The notes under the pieces: model-generated
Database searches by the model: none
What the model was told of the DNA's origin: nothing
What the model saw: only the letters and a program-made list of their open reading frames with translations
Part shown: piece after piece, positions 9,317-17,512 of the stretch
How the letters are laid out: the number at the start of each line of letters is the position of its first letter
Numbering within the stretch: position 1 is the first letter of the stretch
Program-made: the position numbers and the translations under genes
DNA from: CALXXL01 sp034926605
GTDB taxonomy: Bacteria; Verrucomicrobiota; Lentisphaeria; Victivallales; Victivallaceae
Direction: 5' to 3'
Length of the DNA stretch: 64,000 nt
NCBI GenBank assembly: GCA_034926605.1
Contig: JAYFQV010000001.1
Span: 62,001-126,000 of the forward strand

Positions 9317-10097
9317 ATTCCTTGAAACAGTGAGAGGGGTTGCGGCGGTGTTCCCGTCGGTAAAGTTTTTCGGCTACCGCGTCTATTTTCCGCCAAAATC
9401 CGGCGTTCGCGGCGAGTTCCTCACGCAGCGGCCTGCCGGAGTAGGCGGCAATGAACCGCAGACAGTCGGCCCGGCTCAAATCGGCATCCATAGCCGAGAA
9501 CCACAAGCCGCCCATATCCTTGAAAAGGTAGTGGCGGGGTATTCTTCTGCGTATCTGCACCCGATGAAGGTCGATAAGGTGAAGTTCGCCGCCGGATAGC
9601 AAAAAGTGGCACAAATAATAATCGCGGTGGTTTATACCGTGGTCGTGCAATATTCGGCTGATCTTAGCCACACGGCGGATAAGTCCGGTTTTCTGACCGA
9701 ACGGCACCGGTCTTTTAGCGAGGTCTTCTAGACTGACCGCATCAGGAATTTCGGCAGTTATGATGAACGACTCTATCTTCGCAGGGTTCCAGCCGCGCGC
9801 GCCGAATGCCGCGCAGCGCATGGTCTCCACTCCAAGCTCGCCAAGCCGGAGGATTGCGGCATATTCATTGCGCGCCGAAATTACCGGACGCTTGAAGTTG
9901 ACCAGATTCTTTATGATCTCGCCCCATCCCGCGCCGCGATGATGCTTGAGGAACCAATTTTTTCCGTCCAGGGAAAATTTCAGCGTGCGGCGATTCTTGA
10001 CGTGACGGAACACCTCGCCTTCCAGCCGCTCAACTTCGGCGAAGGGATCGCGGCCGCACCAGAGCCCGGCAAAGGTATCGTCCAAAAACACCTTCAT
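9306..10097 (-). CDS. waaP: Lipopolysaccharide core heptose kinase (WaaP-like)
   Basis: A 263-residue protein kinase-fold enzyme of the Kdo/WaaP family that phosphorylates an inner-core sugar of LPS on the cytoplasmic face of the inner membrane. The family motif with the catalytic aspartate is INHRDYYLCHFLL, followed by the metal-binding region HLIDLHR. The N-terminal lobe has FLKHHRGAGWGE. It overlaps waaG by four bases (ATGA), and the waaG-waaP order matches enterobacterial LPS core loci. Which sugar is phosphorylated, heptose or Kdo, cannot be told from this sequence. Confidence 0.88.
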   Translation of the reverse strand: MKVFLDDTFAGLWCGRDPFAEVERLEGEVFRHVKNRRTLKFSLDGKNWFLKHHRGAGWGEIIKNLVNFKRPVISARNEYAAILRLGELGVETMRCAAFGARGWNPAKIESFIITAEIPDAVSLEDLAKRPVPFGQKTGLIRRVAKISRILHDHGINHRDYYLCHFLLSGGELHLIDLHRVQIRRRIPRHYLFKDMGGLWFSAMDADLSRADCLRFIAAYSGRPLREELAANAGFWRKIDAVAEKLYRREHRRNPSHCFKEYGK

Positions 10098-11230
10098 CTT
10101 TCCGCCTTCTCGCGCTCGAAACGGTCGAGCAGATCGGCCGCCTCCCGTTCGCGCCCGTAGAAGTCGGCGGTGTCGGCATAGAGTATTGCGTTGTCCTGAT
10201 AGGCCTGAAGCTGGGCGGGGGTTTCCAGCATTCTCGCCAACTGGCGGTCAAGTTCGGCCTGTTCGAACGGTTGCGGAACCACCACCCCGCTGCGCGCCTG
10301 CGCAATCAGCGCGGAAAACCCGCAGGCGGCGGTGCACAGCACCGGCAGTCCGGCCACGATCGCCTCGGCCAGCACGGCGGCGGCGGCGTCGTTAACCGCG
10401 GGATGAAGCATGAGATCGGCGGCCTGGAGCAGAGCCGGAACATCACCTCGGCCGCCGAGAAATGTTATATTGTCGCCGATGCGCAAACGGCGCGCCAGCG
10501 CCTTGAACCGACGCGGATTGTCGCGCCCGGCCACGAAAAAGCGTACCCGCTGCTTCCATGCCGCCGGCAACGCGGCTATCGCGCGGATGGCGCGGTCCAC
10601 CCCCTTGGTGGCAAAGCCGGAACCAATTTCAAGAATCATCACCTCGTCGTCGGCCACGCCCAGTTCGTTCCGCTTGGCAAGGCGGATTTCATCGGCGTTG
10701 TCGGGACGCTTGCGGTCTTCAGGAATACCAGGAGGAAGCAGATGAAAACGATCCGGTTCCGTGTGATAAAAACGCTCGAAATCCGGCTGCTGGCCGGGCA
10801 CGATCAGCATGATTTTACACTTGCCGCCGCGGGCGAACACCGCATCCTCCAGCTTGCGGTAGGCACGGCAGCGCGGCAGAAAACGATAGATGAAAGGCTT
10901 TTCGTCAACAGCCTTTGCCGCGTAGCAGTTGTCTCCGGCGAAATAGGCGTCCAGCCCCGGAATGCGCACCGCGCCGAAACGCAGATCGGCGCTCCGGAAT
11001 TCCGGCATGGCGTTGACCTTCTGGGCGAACTCGACCATGCGGGCGTGGTTGCTGCACGCTGAAATATCAACCAGATGCAGCTCCACAAACCCGGGACATT
11101 CCCCCTCCCAGCGAGTTGCGAACACCCGTATTTTGTGACCGCGGCGATGGCACTCCTCGATTATGCGCCGGAAATCGAGCTGAACGCCGCCGTAGGGAAA
11201 AAATTTGTAGATGACCGCCGCAAGCACCAT
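10094..11230 (-). CDS. waaG: LPS core glucosyltransferase, WaaG-type (GT4)
   Basis: A GT-B fold glycosyltransferase adding a hexose to the LPS inner core. The N-terminal signature KFFPYGGVQLDF, PGLDAYFAGDNCYA and ILPPGI-like segments follow E. coli WaaG closely. The C-terminal donor site has the GSGFATKGVDRAI block and the EAIVAGLPVLCTA motif. The 379-residue product uses the ATG at 11230 (MVLAAVIYKFF), as in WaaG proteins. A longer reading frame would add 28 residues with no resemblance to the family and would run through the promoter. It heads the long minus-strand operon that continues with waaP. Confidence 0.9.
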   Translation of the reverse strand: MVLAAVIYKFFPYGGVQLDFRRIIEECHRRGHKIRVFATRWEGECPGFVELHLVDISACSNHARMVEFAQKVNAMPEFRSADLRFGAVRIPGLDAYFAGDNCYAAKAVDEKPFIYRFLPRCRAYRKLEDAVFARGGKCKIMLIVPGQQPDFERFYHTEPDRFHLLPPGIPEDRKRPDNADEIRLAKRNELGVADDEVMILEIGSGFATKGVDRAIRAIAALPAAWKQRVRFFVAGRDNPRRFKALARRLRIGDNITFLGGRGDVPALLQAADLMLHPAVNDAAAAVLAEAIVAGLPVLCTAACGFSALIAQARSGVVVPQPFEQAELDRQLARMLETPAQLQAYQDNAILYADTADFYGREREAADLLDRFEREKAER

Positions 11231-11267
11231 ATGCCGATTTACTCCGCAAAAAACTGGGTTCACCCTA

Positions 11268-11295
11268 TTGAAAAACCCGGATTTGTGTCTATATT
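11268..11295 (+). promoter_or_regulatory. Predicted promoter for the SpoU methyltransferase operon
   Basis: TTGAAA (11268-11273), 16-base spacer, TATATT (11290-11295). The leader is about 30 bases and carries no visible Shine-Dalgarno sequence. Confidence 0.6.
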
Positions 11296-11302
11296 TCTCA
11301 AT

Positions 11303-11330
11303 ATTATAACACAAACGACCATTTTTTCAA
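11303..11330 (-). promoter_or_regulatory. Predicted promoter for the waaG operon
   Basis: Minus-strand TTGAAA (11330-11325), 16-base spacer, TATAAT (11308-11303). The leader to the waaG start is about 65 bases. Confidence 0.6.
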
Positions 11331-11333
11331 ATA

Positions 11334-12164
11334 ATGAACGCAACAAAGCTGACCAGTACGCAGAACGAGACCGTCAAGGCCGCGGTGAAACTGCGCGACC
11401 GCAAGGGGCGCGACGCCACCGGCCTCACCCTGCTTGAAGGCTACCGCGAGCTGACCCGTGCCATTGAATACGGCCGAAAACTCGAGGATTGCTTCTTTTG
11501 CCCCGGACAATTCCTCGGCGTGAACGAGCATGAACTGCTTGAAAATCTCGCACGCCACGGCGTCAGACTGTACGAAGTCCCGGACTTCATCCTGACCAAG
11601 CTGGCCTACCGCGACCGTCCGGAAGGTCTGATCGCCACCATGCGCATGACTTCACACCGGCTCGACGACCTGCCGGAGACCGAAAACGCTTTCTATCTGG
11701 TGGCGGAAGCGGTGGAGAAGCCCGGCAACCTGGGCAGCATCCTGCGCAGCGCCGACGCCGCCGGAGCCGACGCGCTGATCGTATGCGACAAACGCACCGA
11801 CATCTACAACCCCAACGTAATCCGGGCCAGCACCGGCGCGCTGTTCGCGGTGCCGCTGGCGCTGACCGAAACCGACGAACTGATCCCGTGGCTGCGCAAA
11901 CGCAATATCCAGATCGTCGCCACCAGCCCGCACGCGACACCGCTTTATACCGACGTGGACCTTACCGGCAATATCGCGATCGCGGTCGGAACCGAACAGG
12001 TGGGACTCAGCGACCAGTGGCTTGCCGAAGCCGACATCTCGGTGCAGATACCGATGCTGGGAAAGATCGACTCATTGAACGTGGCAACCGCCACCACCAT
12101 ACTTCTGTACGAAGCCGCCCGCCAACGCCGTTGGAAATGCGGAACCGCAAAGGAAAAGAAATGA
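11334..12164 (+). CDS. TrmH/SpoU-family RNA 2'-O-methyltransferase
   Basis: A 276-residue SPOUT-superfamily methyltransferase acting on rRNA or tRNA ribose. An N-terminal substrate-binding domain spans about 1-105. The knotted catalytic domain follows, with motif 1 EKPGNLGSILRSADAAGA, motif 2 AIAVGTEQVGLSD and motif 3 IPMLGKIDSLNVATA, which build the SAM site. The target nucleotide cannot be predicted. There is no clear ribosome-binding site before the ATG at 11334, so it may be translated from a weak or nearly leaderless signal. The stop overlaps the HAD-like gene start (ATGA). Confidence 0.9.
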   Translation: MNATKLTSTQNETVKAAVKLRDRKGRDATGLTLLEGYRELTRAIEYGRKLEDCFFCPGQFLGVNEHELLENLARHGVRLYEVPDFILTKLAYRDRPEGLIATMRMTSHRLDDLPETENAFYLVAEAVEKPGNLGSILRSADAAGADALIVCDKRTDIYNPNVIRASTGALFAVPLALTETDELIPWLRKRNIQIVATSPHATPLYTDVDLTGNIAIAVGTEQVGLSDQWLAEADISVQIPMLGKIDSLNVATATTILLYEAARQRRWKCGTAKEKK

Positions 12165-12736
12165 ACAAGAAACTGCTGGCTCTCGACATCGGCATGGTCT
12201 GCATCACAGTTGATCCGGTGCGGGCTCTGTCGCCGCTGGGGCTTGATGACGTATCCCAATTGCCTTCCGGCCTGTTTGCGATGATCGAAGAACTCGAGTG
12301 CGGCCGCATCGGGTCCGACGAGTTTTTCAACGGCATCGCGCGGGTCTTCCCCGAGGCGCCCCGCGGCACGGACGCCCGGAAGTGGTTCGACTCCATCCTG
12401 GGCGGCGAAATCCCCGGCATGAGCGAGCTGCTCGCAAGACTGGAGCCGGAATGGGATTTCGTTTTCCTGTCCGACATCTCCGCTCCACATCTGGCCGAAG
12501 TCAGGCGGAAACTCCCGTTTTTCCATCGCGCGGCCGGTGGCGTATACAGTTTCGAAGTAGGCAGCCGCAAGCCGGACGAAGCTATGTTCCGGGCATTCGA
12601 GAAAAACTACCGCCGGCCCGATTTCTACGCCGACGACCGTCCCGTCAACATCGACGCCGCCCGGCGCCTCGGCTGGAATGCCGCGGTGTTCGCTTCCGCC
12701 GCCGGGCTTGAAAGCGCATTGAGTTCAATAAGATAA
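12161..12736 (+). CDS. HAD-superfamily protein with a degenerate first motif
   Basis: A 191-residue haloacid dehalogenase-like protein of the YihX/epoxide-hydrolase-like group by layout. Motif II (FLSDIS), motif III (GSRKPDEAMF) and motif IV (FYADDRPVNIDAA) are present. Motif I reads LALDIGMV: the nucleophile aspartate D9 is kept, but the usual DxD second aspartate is glycine at position 11. That residue is the general acid/base of HAD phosphatases, so classic phosphatase activity is doubtful; dehalogenase-type members lack it too. Start chosen at the ATGA overlap with the methyltransferase. Confidence 0.75.
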   Translation: MNKKLLALDIGMVCITVDPVRALSPLGLDDVSQLPSGLFAMIEELECGRIGSDEFFNGIARVFPEAPRGTDARKWFDSILGGEIPGMSELLARLEPEWDFVFLSDISAPHLAEVRRKLPFFHRAAGGVYSFEVGSRKPDEAMFRAFEKNYRRPDFYADDRPVNIDAARRLGWNAAVFASAAGLESALSSIR

Positions 12737-12753
12737 AAAGAGGAGTCCGAAAA

Positions 12754-13746
12754 ATGAAAATTCTGTCCGCACTCACCGTGCTGTGCTGTTGCGCCCTATG
12801 CGGTGCCGCTGAAGTGCAGCAGCCGGCCGCCGATCCCGCCGACAACGCCCCCGCGGCTCCGTCCGAACACCAGGGAGAAAGCGCCGTGGAAATCAAATAT
12901 ATACTGACTCCTACCGGCCTGCCGATCCGTCAGGCGATCGTCGACGACACCGAGTACAACCACAAGAAGTACGAGGCCGCGCCGGAAATCAAATATGTCA
13001 CCATTCACAACACCGCCGAACCCTACAGCGCCATGCAGGAGCGCACCCGGGTCAACACCCGCACCTCCAGCGCCACCAGCTTCCAATTCGCGGTGGATGA
13101 AAAAGAGGCGGTGCAGATACTGCCCGACCAGACCCACGGCTGGCACGCCGGTGACGGTCACGGCGAAGGCAACATGAAAAGCATCGGCATCGAAATCTGC
13201 CGTTCACAGTGCATCGGCGACGACGGCTTTCTTTACGAAGGCGCCGAAGCCAACGCGGTCAAGCTGGCAGCCTATCTGCTAAAAAAATATCACCTCACCA
13301 CCTCCGACCTCCGCATGCACTGGGACTGGACCGGCAAGCACTGCCCGCATCGCATCCTCGACGCCGGAAGCTGGAATCAGTTCAAAGCCAGGGTCGACGA
13401 AGCCCTGAAAGAGGAGATGAAAGCGGACGACAAAGCCGTCACCGTCAAAACTTTCGACACCGCCGCCCATGACAAGGCCGGGCTGAACATCATCACCCGC
13501 GACGGCAAAACGCTCTACTCCACCCAGTACAGCGCCGAATTCACCGAGATCGCTCCGTTGGTGGCCGACCTGGTGAAAAACAAAATCAAACAGCTCACCA
13601 TCTCCTCATGGGTGAGCAATTACGACACGAAGCCGCTGTTCGACGCGCTGGCAGCTGCCGGAATCGAAGTCGAGGCGTGCTATGTTCCACAAGCCGGAGC
13701 ATCCGAATGGATACGACAAAATCTGATTAAAAAAACGGAGAAATGA
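12754..13746 (+). CDS. Secreted N-acetylmuramoyl-L-alanine amidase with C-terminal extension
   Basis: A 330-residue zinc amidase of the Amidase_2/PGRP family, which cuts between MurNAc and the peptide stem. It has a signal peptide (residues 1-18), a Pro/Ala linker, and a catalytic domain about 75-220. Probable zinc ligands are H85 (VTIHNTA), H189 (MHWDW) and C197 (KHCPH), with K195 placed like the T7 lysozyme lysine. Residues 228-330 form an extra domain that I do not recognise. The gene is followed four bases later by a GH84-like glycosidase and then by a second amidase with the same catalytic core, suggesting one cell-wall-degrading unit. Confidence 0.88.
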   Translation: MKILSALTVLCCCALCGAAEVQQPAADPADNAPAAPSEHQGESAVEIKYILTPTGLPIRQAIVDDTEYNHKKYEAAPEIKYVTIHNTAEPYSAMQERTRVNTRTSSATSFQFAVDEKEAVQILPDQTHGWHAGDGHGEGNMKSIGIEICRSQCIGDDGFLYEGAEANAVKLAAYLLKKYHLTTSDLRMHWDWTGKHCPHRILDAGSWNQFKARVDEALKEEMKADDKAVTVKTFDTAAHDKAGLNIITRDGKTLYSTQYSAEFTEIAPLVADLVKNKIKQLTISSWVSNYDTKPLFDALAAAGIEVEACYVPQAGASEWIRQNLIKKTEK

Positions 13747-13750
13747 CCTG

Positions 13751-16000
13751 ATGCCACGAAGTATACGCACCATGCTGGCCGCGACGCTGACCGTTCTCGC
13801 CATGACGTCCGTCGAATCCGCCGATCCAGCCGACCTGATCTATCCGGCTCCGCGCGAGATACTTTCCGCGTTTCAGAAGGTCGAAATCTGCGACAAGAAC
13901 ATAGGCTTCATCTACGATCCCGAGCTCAAGGGCAACAATTTCACCGGCCATTTCAGGCAGAAGATGAAGGAAAAAGAAACGGCGGCCAATATCCAGCCGG
14001 TATCCACCGAAGATGCCGAGAAGATGCGGCAGGTCCGGATCTACTGCGCCTTCCCCCAAAACGCCGGTCTGGCTGAAAAGCTGGCAGGCAGGCCGATACC
14101 CCAGCCGCCCGAGCAGGGTTACTCCATCCGCATCGTCGGAGACACCGCCGACCGGCTCCGGATAGTGCTGGTCGGCGCGGACACCCGCGGGCTTCTGTAC
14201 GGCATCGCCACACTGCTCCAGCTGATCACTGCTGAAGACGGCAAGCTCTATCTGAACATCGCCGAAATCGACGATTCTCCCGTATGGGCCGAGCGCTACG
14301 CCAGCGACGACGTCATATATCCGACCGTTGACGACCTGATCGGCCTGGCCGCGCATAAGATCAGCGGTTTCGCCCTGCAGTACCGCAGGGAATGGAGGAC
14401 TTTCGGCGATGAAAACGTCAGGGCCTCGCTGGCCGCCATCAAAAAGGTCACCGACTACAATCTGCTGGACGTGATGCTGCTGCTGCACATATATGCCGGC
14501 CCCACCGGCGGGGAGAAGTTCGACATATCCAACGAGGATGACATCGCCGCCATGATCGACCGCTGCCGTCTCGCCGCCCAAAGCGGCGTCGGCATGATCA
14601 TGATCTGCGCCGACGACTGGACCCCGCGCCGCGGCGACGAATACATCTTCTTCGACGGTCATCAGGCCGAAGCCGAGAAGTTTGATCACTCCATCGGCAA
14701 AGCCCACGGCTACCTGATGCGGCGTCTTTACGACGCACTCAAGGATGACTTCCCGCGTCTGCGCTGGGCGATGGTCGGCGCGCCATACTCGGTGCAGGGC
14801 CATGGCATCGACAAGCCCGGTGTGGCAAAGTACGTTCACGATTGGGGACAGGCCGCTCCCCACGAGGTTTTCTGGGTTTGGACCGGCCCCGAAGTTTGCT
14901 CTCCGAAAATATCCAAGCAGAACTATCAGGCTTTCGCCGACCTGCTCAATGGGCAAGACCTGTTCGTATGGGACAACTCAAACTGCTTCGACGGCCCCAT
15001 GCCCCGCTGGGAAACCGAACTGTATCCCGAATTGGTGACCGACAGTTTCGGCATACTATACTGGAACGACCGCGTACTGTTCAACAAATGGCAGGAAGCC
15101 TACACCCTCAGCGCCAACGCCTACGCATGGAACCCTGAAAAGTACAACCCGGTCCGAGACTACGATCGCGCGCTGGCCGAAGTGTTCGGCCCCGACAACG
15201 TCGCTCCGCTGATGCGCCTGCGCGCCGCCATGGTCGCCGCCCAGAAACAGATAGCAACCGGAGACCGTACCGGTTTCAAACAGTTGCTCGATGAATTCGA
15301 GGCGGCGTTCGCCGCCTGCTGCGACCTGAAATGTCCGGACGGCGAAGTTCTGCCCATAAAACAGATTGCCGCCGAGCTGAAGCTGGCACAGGATTTCAAC
15401 AGCATAGTTCCCGAGAAGGTCTCGGCCGGCAAACTCGCTGCACCGATCAAGGTGGATGGAGTGATCGACCCGACGGAATGGAAGGGCGCCACCCGATTCA
15501 CCATCTCCAACCGTGACGGGCTGCCGGACCCGCACCCGACCAAGGCGCTTATCGGTTATGACGACCGCGCGGTCTATCTTGCCTTTGTCCTGTTCAACGG
15601 CTCCCAGCTGCCCGAACTCGCACGCCAGCCGCTGGATTTCCAGACCTTCCTTACCGCGGACAACGTTGAGATATTCCTGCAGCCTTCCCCCTCCGGCAAC
15701 TACGGACACTTCTGCTTCGACTACGCCGGAAACCGCTTCGACGAAAAAGCCGCCGACGGCGGCTATGACTGGAATCCCGACTGGTCGGTGGCGGTAAAAC
15801 ACAACGATCCGGAATGGACCGCCGAGGTGGCGATTCCGCTGGTGTCGCTCGAGCCGCTCGGACCCACCCAGCCCTCCGGCGGCGCGCTATGGCGAATGAA
15901 CATCTTCCGGATAACCGGCGGCAACAACGTCCAGGCGTGGAGCCGCGGCGGTTCCGGGTTCCACAGCCCGCAGTTCTTCGGAGAAGTTGTGTTCAAGTGA
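13751..16000 (+). CDS. Secreted GH84-like beta-N-acetylglucosaminidase with C-terminal CBM9-like domain
   Basis: A 749-residue exported enzyme. After a signal peptide (about 1-23) comes a GH20b-type alpha/beta domain (about 28-170, ending GADTRGLLYGIATL), then a TIM-barrel domain (about 175-450). The barrel has the GH84 landmarks: the adjacent aspartates D288-D289 in MICADDWTP, WVWTGPEVCSP near 376, and LFVWDNSN near 404. Those aspartates serve substrate-assisted catalysis in GH84. The last 195 residues resemble a CBM9-like beta-sandwich (KVDGVIDPTEWKGA onward). It probably removes terminal GlcNAc from host glycans or peptidoglycan fragments; the exact family needs a profile search. It sits between two amidase genes. 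Confidence 0.8.
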   Translation: MPRSIRTMLAATLTVLAMTSVESADPADLIYPAPREILSAFQKVEICDKNIGFIYDPELKGNNFTGHFRQKMKEKETAANIQPVSTEDAEKMRQVRIYCAFPQNAGLAEKLAGRPIPQPPEQGYSIRIVGDTADRLRIVLVGADTRGLLYGIATLLQLITAEDGKLYLNIAEIDDSPVWAERYASDDVIYPTVDDLIGLAAHKISGFALQYRREWRTFGDENVRASLAAIKKVTDYNLLDVMLLLHIYAGPTGGEKFDISNEDDIAAMIDRCRLAAQSGVGMIMICADDWTPRRGDEYIFFDGHQAEAEKFDHSIGKAHGYLMRRLYDALKDDFPRLRWAMVGAPYSVQGHGIDKPGVAKYVHDWGQAAPHEVFWVWTGPEVCSPKISKQNYQAFADLLNGQDLFVWDNSNCFDGPMPRWETELYPELVTDSFGILYWNDRVLFNKWQEAYTLSANAYAWNPEKYNPVRDYDRALAEVFGPDNVAPLMRLRAAMVAAQKQIATGDRTGFKQLLDEFEAAFAACCDLKCPDGEVLPIKQIAAELKLAQDFNSIVPEKVSAGKLAAPIKVDGVIDPTEWKGATRFTISNRDGLPDPHPTKALIGYDDRAVYLAFVLFNGSQLPELARQPLDFQTFLTADNVEIFLQPSPSGNYGHFCFDYAGNRFDEKAADGGYDWNPDWSVAVKHNDPEWTAEVAIPLVSLEPLGPTQPSGGALWRMNIFRITGGNNVQAWSRGGSGFHSPQFFGEVVFK

Positions 16001-16034
16001 CACGCTATTGAAAATCAGAGCAAAAGAGGAGAAT

Positions 16035-16724
16035 ATGAAGAAATCGCAAACGATAATGGTGATGGCCGCCGCCGCGCTGGTCGGCTGCGCACACGCGCCG
16101 GCCAAAGCACCCGATAACGCGGCGCCGCCGCAGGCCGCAGCCAACCCGGCAGCGGCCCCCGCGGACGAATCCCCCACCACCTTTTACTGCAACGGGCTCA
16201 AAATAACCAAAATGCTGCTCGATGACACCCCGTACAACCTGAAATATAAGTTGCCGGGTCCGATGGAAGAGGTCAAGTACATCACCATCCACAACACCGC
16301 GAACAAGGCTCCGGCGATCGATGAGCGGAACTATCTTAACAACCGGCAGGACAACGTGTCGATCTCGTTCCATTACGCGGTCGATGAAAATGGCGCCATC
16401 CAGATTCTGCCGCTGGACACCCACGGCTGGCACGCCGCCGACGGCCGCGGCGACGGCAACATGAAAAGCATCGGCATCGAAATCTGCCGCAGCACCCTGT
16501 ACGGCAGCAACCTTTATCCGCGCAGCGAGGAAAACGCCGTCAAACTTGCCGCCTATCTGCTCTATATCTACAATCTCACGCCGGACGACCTGCGCATGCA
16601 TTACGACTGGTACCCAAAGAAAAAATGTCCCCACCGCATAATTGAGGACAACCGCTGGCCGGAGTTCAAAGCCAGGGTGGCGGCCAGCCTCGACGCACTG
16701 AAACGGGAAAATAAACAAATTTGA
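16035..16724 (+). CDS. N-acetylmuramoyl-L-alanine amidase, lipoprotein
   Basis: A 229-residue paralogue of the amidase at 12754. It has a lipobox ALVGC with the lipidated cysteine at residue 18, then an Ala/Pro-rich linker and the Amidase_2 domain (about 75-220). Zinc ligands are H86 (ITIHNTA), H189 (RMHYDW) and C198 (KKKCPH). The segment GNMKSIGIEICRS is shared with the first amidase, so the pair arose by duplication. This copy lacks the C-terminal extra domain. The start at 16035 is set by AGAGGAGA just upstream, rather than the longer frame from 15987. It likely acts in the periplasm from the outer or inner membrane. Confidence 0.88.
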   Translation: MKKSQTIMVMAAAALVGCAHAPAKAPDNAAPPQAAANPAAAPADESPTTFYCNGLKITKMLLDDTPYNLKYKLPGPMEEVKYITIHNTANKAPAIDERNYLNNRQDNVSISFHYAVDENGAIQILPLDTHGWHAADGRGDGNMKSIGIEICRSTLYGSNLYPRSEENAVKLAAYLLYIYNLTPDDLRMHYDWYPKKKCPHRIIEDNRWPEFKARVAASLDALKRENKQI

Positions 16725-16727
16725 CGC

Positions 16728-16756
16728 TTGCAAAGCGTTTGATATGGTGGTATAAT
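16728..16756 (+). promoter_or_regulatory. Predicted promoter for the zinc-ribbon gene
   Basis: TTGCAA (16728-16733), 17-base spacer and a perfect TATAAT (16751-16756) preceded by TGG, an extended -10. A TTGACG at 16721 is also present but 24 bases away, too far to be its -35. Confidence 0.6.
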
Positions 16757-16792
16757 AGCGATTGAACATAAGAAACGCGGAGGAGTGTTAAT

Positions 16793-17503
16793 ATGGCAAG
16801 CTGGCTAGATTCCCTGCTGGAACTTCAGGACGTAGATCTGAAAATCCGCAGCCTTACAAAACGCCTCGAACTGATACCGAAAGAACGCAACGAGTTCAAG
16901 GAACAGCGCAGCAGCGAAAAGGAAAAACTCGCGGAGTCGAAGAACGCGATTCAGGAGACCGAGGTCAAACTGAAAAGCTACGAAGGTTCGATGACCAAGC
17001 ATCTCGACACCATCGCCAAGTTGCAGCAGCGTTCCGCCCAAATCCGCCGCAACGACGAATACCAGGCGTTGATGAAGGAAATTGATTTCACAAAAGCAAA
17101 GATTTCCGACCTCGAAACCGAAACCATCGTGCTTATGGACAAACTCGACAATATGAAGCGCAATTTTGTCCACAAGGAAGAAGAGTGCGCCGCCCGCATC
17201 GAAAACATCGATACGGAGATAAATTCACTCAACGAGCTGGAAGAAGAAGTCCGCGAAATGCTGGCCAAGCTGGATACCATCCGAAAAGAGCGTGCCGCCA
17301 AGGTCAGCGACCCGATACTGGAAGCCTATGAACGCATCCTGAACAAAAATCAGGACGTTCCGGCCGTCAAGATCATCAACGGCAACATCTGCGGCAACTG
17401 CCGGCTGAAACTCACACCTCAAACCCTGAGCACCGCCCGCAGCGGCAATCTCGCACATTGCGACAACTGCTCGCACATCGTCTACTTCGGAGACGCCGAA
17501 TAG
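16793..17503 (+). CDS. CT398-type coiled-coil protein with C4 zinc ribbon
   Basis: A 236-residue protein: a long alpha-helical coiled coil (about 1-180) rich in Lys and Glu, then a C-terminal zinc ribbon with CGNC (about 200) and CDNC (about 223). This is the zf-RING_7/DUF164 family. The chlamydial member CT398 binds the sigma54 factor RpoN, so a regulatory or adaptor role is possible. No rpoN gene is in the window. GGAGG stands eight bases before the ATG. It has its own promoter and is followed after nine bases by the glycosyltransferase-like pair. Confidence 0.82.
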   Translation: MASWLDSLLELQDVDLKIRSLTKRLELIPKERNEFKEQRSSEKEKLAESKNAIQETEVKLKSYEGSMTKHLDTIAKLQQRSAQIRRNDEYQALMKEIDFTKAKISDLETETIVLMDKLDNMKRNFVHKEEECAARIENIDTEINSLNELEEEVREMLAKLDTIRKERAAKVSDPILEAYERILNKNQDVPAVKIINGNICGNCRLKLTPQTLSTARSGNLAHCDNCSHIVYFGDAE

Positions 17504-17512
17504 AAGGATATC

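Noticed and set aside
16721..16756. TTGACG at 16721 as the -35 of the zinc-ribbon promoter
   Set aside because: The spacer to TATAAT would be 24 bases; TTGCAA at 16728 gives a normal 17-base spacer.
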